NCBI GenBank assembly: GCA_913054135.1
Contig: CAJXJK010000017.1
Coordinates: 1 to 64,000 of the forward strand
Length of the DNA stretch: 64,000 nt
Direction of reading: 5' to 3'
Source: an uncultured Flavobacteriales bacterium
GTDB lineage: Bacteria; Bacteroidota; Bacteroidia; Flavobacteriales_D; Crocinitomicaceae
Position 1 is the first letter of the stretch. Every line of letters starts with the position of its first letter. Positions 26,526 to 34,345 of the stretch are shown here, in pieces. The notes beneath the pieces were generated by a model. It was not told where the DNA came from and searched no databases. It worked only from the letters and a program-made list of their open reading frames with translations. The position numbers were made by a program, and so were the translations under genes.

Positions 26526-28769
26526 TTAGAATTTGGTAATCTTCTTTGTTAGTGAAGTTCCTAGTCCGTTCACCTTAATTAAGTAAACTCCTGAAGCTTC
26601 ATTAGATAAATCAAATTTAACCGTTCCGCCTACTGTTGAAGTAATAGCAATTAGACGACCAGTCATATCTCTCAATTCAACTGATTCAACATCCGATTGC
26701 ACTTGAGCAAAGTTCAATGTAACGTCTCCGTTTGTAGGATTTGGGAAAATCACCACATTTCCAAGATCATCTTCATTATCTAAAGAAGTCACTCCTGGAA
26801 TCGTAATCGTATAATCTTCAACTTCACCCCATTGAGTTGTGCCACAAGGTGTGATCGCACCATCATCTGGCTGGTAAGATATTCTACATCTCATTGTTAA
26901 ATCTCCCGAAGAAGCTGATGTCGGTACAGTGAAATCAAAAGCTGAACTCCAAGTTCCACCAACTAACACGTATCCAACTTGTTCTCCTGGATCATCAAAA
27001 TCAGCATCATTGTTCCAATCAATCCAAACAGCAATCTCATCATCTGTATAAGCTTGACCAGGACCTGTTCCTGCTACTCCTGGTTCTATTGTTACCGTGT
27101 ATTGACTTCCTTTTGTCAAAGTTGTACTTTGAGATGTATAATCAGTATAGCCCGAACAATCTGAACCATTATCAATTGATTCTAAAGTAACTCTTGAAAT
27201 ATATTCAGAAGCAGTTCCCGCAGTACAATCTGAAGTTCCTGAGGCTGCGCAAGGATCAGTTCCTCCACCGCCGCCTCCGCCGCCACCGCCATTACCACAA
27301 GGCGAATAAGTTCCATCTAAAGTCATAGCATTTGTTCCATCAGGATCTAACCAATGAGCTAGTTGCTGATTGTTACTTGTTCCTTCCATGTCCCATGCAT
27401 TGATGAATTTTCCGTACAGGTCAGACTCATTCGGTCCTGTTCCTGCTCCGGCACCACCATTAACACAAGCAGATAAACCTCCTGAAAGGTGTCCTACAAT
27501 TTGACCACTTGAATTGAATAAGGGAGATCCTGAAGATCCTCCTTCAGTAACACCATTACCGTTTGTTGTACTTACCCAATTAACATCCCAGTGAGCTCCG
27601 GCCCAGTTTCCGTTATATGTCGCAGATGAAAGTGAAGAAGTATAAGTTGATACTTTCTTCTCGTCACCCGAAGGGTGATGGATTCCAACTCCAGAACCTG
27701 AACCAGCAGTAGCTCTATTCCAACCTGCATAGTAGGCATCATACGAAGTTGGAATAGCTGAATTTAACTCAACTAAAACAAAATCAGAACCATCAACATG
27801 ATAAGATTGAGTACCGGTATAATTTCCTAGAGAAGAAGAAGCTCTGAATGAACCACCTGACATGGTCTCAGACTGAGCTCCATTATAAGGAGAAGTGTTT
27901 CCTGGAGAGCAGCTTGGTCTCTGATAATTGAAATACCATACGTGGTTTGATATATCATTTGATGCATCTGGCTCACCACAGTGGTTTGCTGAAAGAATGT
28001 AAGGAATACATGTAGTACTTGTCCCTGCATTATTAATTACTGAGCCTGTACAAACGTAAGTACCACCAGCAACAAATGAATAGTGCACAACTGCATCTCT
28101 TTGCTCTTCAAATCCTGTAATTTCAGAACAAGCTACATCTACTTGACAAGCATCTGCTCTGTGTTGATTTTGTGAATTTCCGTTTTGAAAAACCCCTATT
28201 CTACCTTGAACACCACGATATAAATGTCCTATTTCAGAAACTTGAATTGTTGGTAATTCATATGATCCTGCAGGCATGTAGTATTCTAAAGTTACCACTT
28301 CACCTTCAATCATTTCAAGCGCTTGAAAACCTGGAGTATTACTTGTATAAGCTCCAACATATTGTGACTGATTTTCATTGTAAGCATATAGCTCACCGCC
28401 TTCTGGAATCTTAACTGGAGAAGCAAAATATAAGTTGATTGCCTTCGCTCCTGCTGATCTGATTCCTAGTCTCCAAATCTTATCACCATTTCCAAGTTCA
28501 ATCCAGCTACCTGCTGATTGAATTGAAATATTTACGTCTGTATTTAATCCGATTCTATAAGAAGTTTTGTCAGCTCTACTGTCTTCTTCAATTGCCGCCT
28601 CTACATCAGGTCGTGCAACTTGAACGATTTCATAGTTTACTTCAAATGGATCTTCTTGTCCTAAATGATTTTTTTCAAAAGTCTTTGGAATTCCGCCTTC
28701 TGAGATTTGCGCAATAGAAGAAACTGAGAACAGTAATCCCAACGCAATGGTTAGTAGCCTTTTTTTCAT
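26526..28769 (-). CDS. Secreted S1 (lysyl-endopeptidase-like) serine protease with GEVED and T9SS type A sorting domains
   Basis: A 747-residue exported protease. A signal peptide (ends SSIAQ) precedes a propeptide region. The trypsin-fold domain carries His263 in SANHCGE, an Asp in SDFVLVELNS and the nucleophile Ser415 in EGGSSGSPLF. The SANHC and surrounding Cys residues resemble lysyl endopeptidases, but specificity is not proven. A run of about ten glycines (GC-rich at 27269-27291) then leads to a GEVED domain (AVWIDWNNDADFDDPGEQVG ... GEVEDYTITI). The last 75 residues are a T9SS type A sorting domain (VVIFPNPTNGDVTLNF...). Predicted to be released or surface-bound through T9SS. A terminator follows. 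Confidence 0.92.
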   Translation of the reverse strand: MKKRLLTIALGLLFSVSSIAQISEGGIPKTFEKNHLGQEDPFEVNYEIVQVARPDVEAAIEEDSRADKTSYRIGLNTDVNISIQSAGSWIELGNGDKIWRLGIRSAGAKAINLYFASPVKIPEGGELYAYNENQSQYVGAYTSNTPGFQALEMIEGEVVTLEYYMPAGSYELPTIQVSEIGHLYRGVQGRIGVFQNGNSQNQHRADACQVDVACSEITGFEEQRDAVVHYSFVAGGTYVCTGSVINNAGTSTTCIPYILSANHCGEPDASNDISNHVWYFNYQRPSCSPGNTSPYNGAQSETMSGGSFRASSSLGNYTGTQSYHVDGSDFVLVELNSAIPTSYDAYYAGWNRATAGSGSGVGIHHPSGDEKKVSTYTSSLSSATYNGNWAGAHWDVNWVSTTNGNGVTEGGSSGSPLFNSSGQIVGHLSGGLSACVNGGAGAGTGPNESDLYGKFINAWDMEGTSNNQQLAHWLDPDGTNAMTLDGTYSPCGNGGGGGGGGGGTDPCAASGTSDCTAGTASEYISRVTLESIDNGSDCSGYTDYTSQSTTLTKGSQYTVTIEPGVAGTGPGQAYTDDEIAVWIDWNNDADFDDPGEQVGYVLVGGTWSSAFDFTVPTSASSGDLTMRCRISYQPDDGAITPCGTTQWGEVEDYTITIPGVTSLDNEDDLGNVVIFPNPTNGDVTLNFAQVQSDVESVELRDMTGRLIAITSTVGGTVKFDLSNEASGVYLIKVNGLGTSLTKKITKF

Positions 28770-28831
28770 GTTATTTTTTTGTTAATTGAGACTACTAATG
28801 TACCGTTTTTGAACAGAAAAACCGCAATCTT

Positions 28832-29842
28832 TTATCCGTAGTTTTCAACCATTTCTGAAATACTTACCTGAATTTCATCCCGTAGTGAGTTTGGTTTTAC
28901 CACTTCAATTTGAGCTCCATATGAAAGAATTGTTCTCTTTAACTCTTCTGAAATGATCACTGATAATTCAAGAGTGTCTCTATTATTTCCTGACTTTACT
29001 AACTTCTGGCTAGGATGCAAAGGTTGACTCTGCAGATACTTAGACCCTATTTTGTCAACTTTAAGGACAATTTTTTCAGGTGTCGTCTCATTTGCCGTAA
29101 TCCCTATAGAGTGCTTGAAATAATTATCCGGATTAAAATCAAATTTGTTTAAAAAGTAATCTTCAGTTACCTCGAGAACTGACATACGGTCTAAACCAAA
29201 TGTCATAATCTTCTCTTTTGATGGATTGAAACAAATCAGGTACCATCTATTACTATATTCTTTTAACAAAAGAGGCAAAACTTTTCTGTCTTTCACTTTA
29301 CCTGATGCAAAATTTGTATAAACGAACTTTACAATGAGCTTATCTTTAATAGCTTTTAAGAGTTCGGGCAACATTGAACTGCCAGAGGTCTCAGGCATAG
29401 ACTCAAACTGCACATAGTTATCAACATTTTCATCTGTCGGATTATTGGCAATATGAACACGGTCAAAAATCTTATCAATAGCAAAACCGAACTGCTTAAA
29501 AATACTGACATCTCTGAACTGCATTAGTGTATTAGTGGCGAATTTAATTGCTTCAATATCATCTTCAGAAAGAGGTATTTGATCTATGCTGTATTCTTCA
29601 TCTTCGTAGTAATAACCCTTATCCCTCTTGCTGTACTTAATAGGCGCATCAAATTCCATTCTCATGGCAAACATATCCTTCTCAATAGTTGAATCACAAA
29701 TATCTGTGCCTTCAATTGAGCCAAAAATAGCCTCTTCACAAGCTTGTCTTAAATCTTCTTTTGTAGGGAAAGGTTTGTATGGATTTCTGAGGCTGCGATC
29801 AATCACTCTATACCTCAATTGTGCGTTCTTAATTTTTGACAT
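28832..29842 (-). CDS. WYL-domain transcriptional regulator
   Basis: A 336-residue protein with an N-terminal helix-turn-helix region (RVIDRSLRNPYKPFPTKEDL...) and a WYL domain at about residues 160-240 (KFVYTNFASGKVKDRKVLPL, SNRWYLICFN), followed by the WCX-type C-terminal part. WYL regulators sense nucleic acids or small ligands and often control DNA damage, defence or metabolism; the target here is unknown. No signal peptide. It is separate from its neighbours on the minus strand and diverges from the NlpC/P60 gene. Confidence 0.88.
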   Translation of the reverse strand: MSKIKNAQLRYRVIDRSLRNPYKPFPTKEDLRQACEEAIFGSIEGTDICDSTIEKDMFAMRMEFDAPIKYSKRDKGYYYEDEEYSIDQIPLSEDDIEAIKFATNTLMQFRDVSIFKQFGFAIDKIFDRVHIANNPTDENVDNYVQFESMPETSGSSMLPELLKAIKDKLIVKFVYTNFASGKVKDRKVLPLLLKEYSNRWYLICFNPSKEKIMTFGLDRMSVLEVTEDYFLNKFDFNPDNYFKHSIGITANETTPEKIVLKVDKIGSKYLQSQPLHPSQKLVKSGNNRDTLELSVIISEELKRTILSYGAQIEVVKPNSLRDEIQVSISEMVENYG

Positions 29843-29877
29843 TGAAAATTAAATTTTTTTAAAGTTATAAAACATAT

Positions 29878-29885
29878 TAATTTTG
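29878..29885 (+). promoter_or_regulatory. -7 promoter box of the NlpC/P60 gene
   Basis: TAATTTTG matches TAnnTTTG exactly and ends 5 bases before the ATG at 29891. If used, the mRNA has almost no 5' leader. Confidence 0.5.
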
Positions 29886-29890
29886 TGAAC

Positions 29891-30382
29891 ATGAGAACAC
29901 TATTCTTAATACTATTGTTTTGTTCATTCGGCCTAAGTTCTTTTGCAGAAACTAATGAACGTGCCGAAATCAGCTCAAACGAAATATTATTGAGAGATAG
30001 TATTGTGACTTATGCTCAAGATTTCTTAGGTATTCCTTACAAATGGGGCGGAACTTCAACAAGTGGTTTTGATTGCACAGGTTTTGTTTACCATGTATTT
30101 AAAAAGTTTGGAATTAAAGTTTCAAGAGCTAGTTCAGGTTATGAAAATGCAGGAGAAAAAGTAGATTTTGAAAAGTCAAAGGCTGGTGATATCATGCTTT
30201 TCACAGGAACAGATGCCAGCATCAGAAAAGTTGGACATGCAGGAATTGTTTTAAATAATGAAGATGGTATGATTGATTTTATTCATAGCTCATCTTCAAA
30301 AAAACACTTCGGAGTAACTATTACTAGATACAATGCAAGTGGATACGAAAAAAGATTTCTTAGAATAATAAATGTCCTTTAA
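29891..30382 (+). CDS. NlpC/P60 family cell-wall peptidase (C40)
   Basis: A small exported cell-wall hydrolase of 163 residues. The track starts at a GTG (29885), but that codon lies in a likely -7 promoter box; the ATG at 29891 gives a clean signal peptide (MRTLFLILLFCSFGLSSFAE). The catalytic triad is visible: Cys62 in GFDCTGFVYHVF, His in VGHAGIVL and a polar residue (His) in FIHSSSS. These enzymes cut the D-gamma-Glu-diaminopimelate type bond in peptidoglycan peptides. No targeting domain such as LysM or SH3 is present. The next gene starts at its stop (one base shared), so the two form a transcription unit. Confidence 0.92.
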   Translation: MRTLFLILLFCSFGLSSFAETNERAEISSNEILLRDSIVTYAQDFLGIPYKWGGTSTSGFDCTGFVYHVFKKFGIKVSRASSGYENAGEKVDFEKSKAGDIMLFTGTDASIRKVGHAGIVLNNEDGMIDFIHSSSSKKHFGVTITRYNASGYEKRFLRIINVL

Positions 30383-30996
30383 TGAATAAATCACTCTTAT
30401 TAATCCCAATAATTACACTTTTATTTAGCGCTTGTTCAGATGAAGGATCAAAAAATGATTCTGAAATAGAACATGACGGCACAGTAATGCAATCTTCAGA
30501 ACTTGATACATGCGAATGTAATGCTTTGGATGTTGATTCAGTCGGGGTGATGTATTTGAAAGAAAGTTTGTACACTGGAATCTGCATTCAAAACTATCCT
30601 GAAACTGAATCAAAGTATATTGAGAAAAGCATTCTAGATGGGAAGCTGCACGGTAAGATTATCTACTATGATAAAATGGGTGGAGTTTTGATTGAAGAAT
30701 TATATGAGAATGGTGAAAAGAAAAGATCAGGAGATTTAGAAAACTTGACCTGTGATTGCAAAGAGCTTGAACGAAAAGAAGCTACTATACCTAACATGCC
30801 AACCACTTATTATTTAGATAAGATACCATTTACTGGTACTTGCACAGATTTATACCCAGGCACTAGTCAAACTTATATGGAGGTAATGTATAAGGACGGA
30901 CTAGTTGAAGGTAGAAGTAGCTACTACAACCGTGATGGTTCTTTAATGTATACTGAAAAATACGAGAAAGGAAAACTCATTAGCACATTGCACTAA
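30382..30996 (+). CDS. Lipoprotein with MORN/YwqK-like repeats
   Basis: A 204-residue protein with a lipobox (LLFSAC, Cys at about 18), so it is lipid-anchored. The mature part has two copies of a repeat resembling YwqK/MORN motifs (DGKLHGKIIYYDKMGGVLIE and DGLVEGRSSYYNRDGSLMYT), each preceded by a Cys-containing segment (CECNALDVD..., CDCKELERKE...). MORN-like repeats in Bacteroidota are usually envelope proteins of unknown role. The YwqK 'antitoxin' label that databases often attach does not imply a toxin; none is adjacent. It shares one base with the NlpC gene. Its stop overlaps the convergent gene at 30993. Confidence 0.75.
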   Translation: MNKSLLLIPIITLLFSACSDEGSKNDSEIEHDGTVMQSSELDTCECNALDVDSVGVMYLKESLYTGICIQNYPETESKYIEKSILDGKLHGKIIYYDKMGGVLIEELYENGEKKRSGDLENLTCDCKELERKEATIPNMPTTYYLDKIPFTGTCTDLYPGTSQTYMEVMYKDGLVEGRSSYYNRDGSLMYTEKYEKGKLISTLH

Positions 30997-32426
30997 TCTG
31001 CAGTGATTGAGACCTTATCTTCATTAGCTACATAACCAAATAGCTTGTAGAACTTAATCGCCTTCATTACGCTATCGGGCACATCATCTTCCCAATTCTC
31101 TTTATTTGATTGGATTTTTGCCAAGACGGCATCTGAAGAAATATGTAATAGGTCTTTATCAAAGTTTTCAAATCCAACTAATTTATCTGTCTTCAGCATG
31201 TAATCTAACAGGCCTTTGAGATGATCAGGGATATCAAAATTTTCTAAGTTGTATAATTCATCAGCATTACCTAATAAGGCAGGATAAACGAACATTTTAA
31301 TATTATGTCCAAAACCTCTACCGAAAGCTTCTAAAAGGCCTCCGTTAAGAGTATTGTAATACTTTTCGTCAAAAATGGTTTGCAGATTATAAATACCCAA
31401 CAACACACCAATCTTCTTACCTCTCGTAATTGAAGAAAGGTATTCAATCATCTTATAATGTTTCAAATAATTTGAAATCATCACAGTATATCCCATTGAA
31501 CCTAAAAGCTCAGCTCTATCAATAAAATCTTTCTCTCCAATTTCACCATCAGCAGTTAAATCCTTCAAGGTCAATTCTAAAACAACTCTTACGTTTTCTT
31601 CTTCAACGTCATCTTCTTTAAGATACTGCTTGGTACCTTCTTCGATAACATCAACATGTACCTTAGTCATTGGTCTGAATCTACCTCTGGTTAAAAGGAC
31701 ATTTTTCTTATAAAGAGCATTAGTTGGCTGCAATACTGCACCTGTTTGATCAAATAAAGTGGCATCAGTTAATCCCTTTTTTACAAGGTTAAGGGCCACA
31801 ACTCTATTATCAATGTGTTCAAAATTTGGACCTGATATTCTCAGCATGTCTATTTCAACGCGCTCTCTTGGAAGACGATAAGTCAAAGCTTCTAAAAAGT
31901 CTTCAATATTAGTTCTTTCAAAATATGCTGCGTGCACCAAATTAACACCCAAAATACCAATAGCTTCTTGTTGACGCTTATGGCTCGTATCGTGCATTTT
32001 AATGTGAAGTACAACTTCGTTTGGATCGTGTCCAACTTCCAACTGCATCTTCATTCCAATCCAACCTTGACCTTGATTAGTTTTATGATAATTTAGAGAT
32101 TCAACCGTATTTGCGAACGCAAAGAATCTTGACTCTTTTTGTTTCTCTCCAATTGTACTCTCTAAAGTTTGATACTCTTTATTCAACATTTGAATTAAAC
32201 GATCTTCACAAACATACCTGCTCGTCTCACCATACATACTATCACTTACTTTCATATCGTAAGCTGAGTGAGTGTATGCTATAGTTCCGGATGACCCACC
32301 TGCTTTAAAAAAATTAGCTGCCACCTCTTGCCCTGCACCTATTTCAGCAAATGACCCATAAATATCTGGAGTCAAATTTACCTTTAGTGCTTTCTCTTCT
32401 GTTGTTAGTCTTCTCTTTTCAGACAT
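30993..32426 (-). CDS. Conserved protein of unknown function (often labelled TonB-dependent receptor)
   Basis: A 477-residue protein I recognise as a conserved family (start ...YGSFAEIGAGQEVAANFFKAGG, then AYDMKVSDSMYG) that is common in Bacteroidota, proteobacteria and cyanobacteria. From memory it is often annotated as a TonB-dependent receptor or nicotinate-nucleotide adenylyltransferase, but it has no signal peptide, no TonB box, no plug-barrel pattern and no nucleotidyltransferase HxGH motif. It looks like a soluble cytoplasmic protein. Later segments include GRFRPMTKVHVDVIEEG and KIGVLLGIYNLQTIFDEKYY. A TAAATTTG -7 box lies upstream. Function unknown. Confidence 0.8.
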   Translation of the reverse strand: MSEKRRLTTEEKALKVNLTPDIYGSFAEIGAGQEVAANFFKAGGSSGTIAYTHSAYDMKVSDSMYGETSRYVCEDRLIQMLNKEYQTLESTIGEKQKESRFFAFANTVESLNYHKTNQGQGWIGMKMQLEVGHDPNEVVLHIKMHDTSHKRQQEAIGILGVNLVHAAYFERTNIEDFLEALTYRLPRERVEIDMLRISGPNFEHIDNRVVALNLVKKGLTDATLFDQTGAVLQPTNALYKKNVLLTRGRFRPMTKVHVDVIEEGTKQYLKEDDVEEENVRVVLELTLKDLTADGEIGEKDFIDRAELLGSMGYTVMISNYLKHYKMIEYLSSITRGKKIGVLLGIYNLQTIFDEKYYNTLNGGLLEAFGRGFGHNIKMFVYPALLGNADELYNLENFDIPDHLKGLLDYMLKTDKLVGFENFDKDLLHISSDAVLAKIQSNKENWEDDVPDSVMKAIKFYKLFGYVANEDKVSITAD

Positions 32427-32448
32427 CTAATCGTTTTGAGTTCTATTA

Positions 32449-32456
32449 CAAATTTA
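32449..32456 (-). promoter_or_regulatory. -7 promoter box of the 477-aa conserved gene
   Basis: TAAATTTG on the minus strand matches TAnnTTTG exactly, 23 bases upstream of the start at 32426. A second, weaker copy (TTAATTTG) lies directly upstream of it. Confidence 0.5.
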
Positions 32457-32623
32457 CAAATTAATAAACTCACTCTGACACCTAAATGGTTTAATATCAA
32501 GCCTGTTGATTTCGACTTGTAAGTGACTGACTGATAGCTTATAAAATCAGTATCTTTCCCTTCAGCATTGACCAAGAGCCGAAATAAGCAAGACCTTTGA
32601 ACAGAAATAGGTAATTTAGAAAT

Positions 32624-33679
32624 ATGAATTCATTTCTTTCTTCTTTAAAGGTATTAGAGGTTTCTTCGGTTCTGGCTGGACCAGCTGTCGGGATGTATTT
32701 TGCTGAAAAAGGTGCGCAGGTTGTTAAGCTTGAAAACAAGACGACTGGTGGTGATGTCACGAGAAGTTGGAAGTTAAGCACTGAAGATAAATCTTCTTCA
32801 ACTTCAGCATATTTTGCTGCAGTGAATTGGCATAAAGAACATCACTTGTTAGATTTTAAAGATGAAGAATCAAAGGTGTTCATGCGATCACTGATTAAAG
32901 AATCTGATGTCGTTATAACCAATTTTAAAAAAGGAGATGCCGAAAAATTCAAACTGGATTTTAATTCTTTAAAAGAATTGAATGAGAATATTATTTTAGC
33001 CGAGATATCTGGCTATGGTTCAGAGAGTGACCGGGTCGCTTTCGACTTAGTACTGCAAGCCGATACTGGTTTCATGTCAATGAATGGGACCAAAGATTCT
33101 GGACCTGTTAAGATGCCCGTGGCTTTCATTGATTTGTTTGCGGCTCATCAACTTAAAGAAGGGATATTAGAGGCTCTCTTAGAACGCTCAATTAATGGAG
33201 GGGCCTATTTGGTTAGAGTGTCTTTATATGATGCGGCTGTTTCAAGTTTAGCGAATCAAGCCACCAACTTTTTAATTGCAAATAAAGTTGCCGAACGTAT
33301 CGGAAGTAAGCACCCGAATATTGCACCTTACGGAGAAATTTTTGAGACATCAGATGGGAAATCAATCACATTCGCAATTGGTTCTGACAAACAATTTCAA
33401 AGTTTATGTACTTACTTGGGTCTTGACCTTCACCATAATTTCAATTCTAATCCATTAAGAGTTGAAAATCGGTTGCAAATTGAAAGAGAAATCGCAAATA
33501 AGGTAAAACAATTCTCTTCTTCTAACTTAGAAAACGACTTAATAAAAGAAAGAGTACCTGTTGCTATTATCAAATCTCTTGACCAGGTACTTGATTCAAC
33601 TGAAGCCAAAAAACTGCTGCTTTCAGATGAGCTCGGTGAACGCGTTAAGACGGTAGTTTACAAAATTGATAGAAGCTAG
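32624..33679 (+). CDS. Class III CoA-transferase (CaiB/BaiF family)
   Basis: A 351-residue enzyme of the family III CoA-transferases, which move CoA between acids through an aspartyl-CoA thioester. N-terminal motifs are typical (VLEVSSVLAGPAVGMYFAEKGAQVVKLE, TRSWKL), and the catalytic Asp is probably in VLQADTGFMSMNGT (about 148). It is a little shorter than the usual 400 residues. Members include formyl-CoA transferase, BaiF, alpha-methylacyl-CoA racemase and CaiB; the substrate cannot be named here. It overlaps the 3' end of the convergent membrane-protein gene by 4 bp. Confidence 0.9.
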   Translation: MNSFLSSLKVLEVSSVLAGPAVGMYFAEKGAQVVKLENKTTGGDVTRSWKLSTEDKSSSTSAYFAAVNWHKEHHLLDFKDEESKVFMRSLIKESDVVITNFKKGDAEKFKLDFNSLKELNENIILAEISGYGSESDRVAFDLVLQADTGFMSMNGTKDSGPVKMPVAFIDLFAAHQLKEGILEALLERSINGGAYLVRVSLYDAAVSSLANQATNFLIANKVAERIGSKHPNIAPYGEIFETSDGKSITFAIGSDKQFQSLCTYLGLDLHHNFNSNPLRVENRLQIEREIANKVKQFSSSNLENDLIKERVPVAIIKSLDQVLDSTEAKKLLLSDELGERVKTVVYKIDRS

Positions 33680-34275
33680 TGCTTTCGCCACTTCTTCATT
33701 CTATCACTCATGAATTTGAAAAGCTGTTTAGCCTCTTTTTCTTCTAGCTTTCTTCCAAACTTTTTAGACTTGCCCATGTAATCCAATTTAAAAACATCAC
33801 TACCTGTGCTCCAATAAGAATTATCTAAAAAGGTGTTTAATGATAAAGAATCTGGCTTCTCATATTTGAAGTTCTTAATGTTTTCAAAGAAAAACCTATT
33901 TGATTTTCCATACCTCCAAAAAGACTTCTTAATTGAAACCGCTTCCGTATCAATCATGATTAATTCTCTTCCTATCACAATCCATAAGAAAGCTTTAAGA
34001 GTGGCATATTCAAAATAGGCCCAGAAAGCTATGAAGATCGCTAAATAGATTTGTTGCTGTTCATACACAGATTGATCAAAATTAACCCCAACAGCAAGTT
34101 CTTCCATTCCTCCAAAAGCTAAAAGATAAATCATATAGACACCCGCAAAAGTGAATCCAGCACACCATAAGCCAAAGAGTATCTCTTTCCACAACACTCT
34201 TTTAGGTGTTATGACAATTGTGGTAGATTTTTTATGATCTTCAGTACTAATTCTATCTCCGATAAACTTTGCCAT
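33676..34275 (-). CDS. Hypothetical inner-membrane protein with a PH-like C-terminus
   Basis: The track starts at 34329, but the first 54 bases are the terminator of the next gene. The ATG at 34275 (MAKFIGDRIS) gives a 199-residue protein with two hydrophobic helices (about residues 31-57 and 77-97). The rest (SKKSFWRYGKSNRFF-type, then FKLDYMGKSKKFGRKLEEKEAK) resembles the small PH-like domain in bacterial membrane proteins such as YcxB/YdbS types, but this is a weak match. The unit ends inside the CoA-transferase gene on the other strand. Function unknown. Confidence 0.7.
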   Translation of the reverse strand: MAKFIGDRISTEDHKKSTTIVITPKRVLWKEILFGLWCAGFTFAGVYMIYLLAFGGMEELAVGVNFDQSVYEQQQIYLAIFIAFWAYFEYATLKAFLWIVIGRELIMIDTEAVSIKKSFWRYGKSNRFFFENIKNFKYEKPDSLSLNTFLDNSYWSTGSDVFKLDYMGKSKKFGRKLEEKEAKQLFKFMSDRMKKWRKH

Positions 34276-34290
34276 AGAACTGCAAAAATA

Positions 34291-34327
34291 AAAAAAATCC
34301 TGCCCCTCAGCAGAGAAGCAGGATTTC
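34291..34327 (-). terminator. Terminator of the T9SS type B protein gene
   Basis: On the minus strand AAATCCTGC-ttctctgctgagggg-GCAGGATTT forms a 9-bp stem with a 15-base loop, followed by T residues. It lies 19 bases after the stop at 34346 and rules out the longer start of the downstream membrane protein. Confidence 0.85.
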
Positions 34328-34345
34328 ATTTTAAGTATTCTTTAT

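Noticed and set aside
30382-30996. YwqK-like lipoprotein as an antitoxin
   Set aside because: No toxin-like partner gene; the motif is MORN-like and the protein is a lipoprotein.
34276-34329. Track start of the small membrane protein (MKSCFSAEGQDFFYFCSS...)
   Set aside because: These bases form the terminator hairpin of the neighbouring gene; the ATG at 34275 is used.
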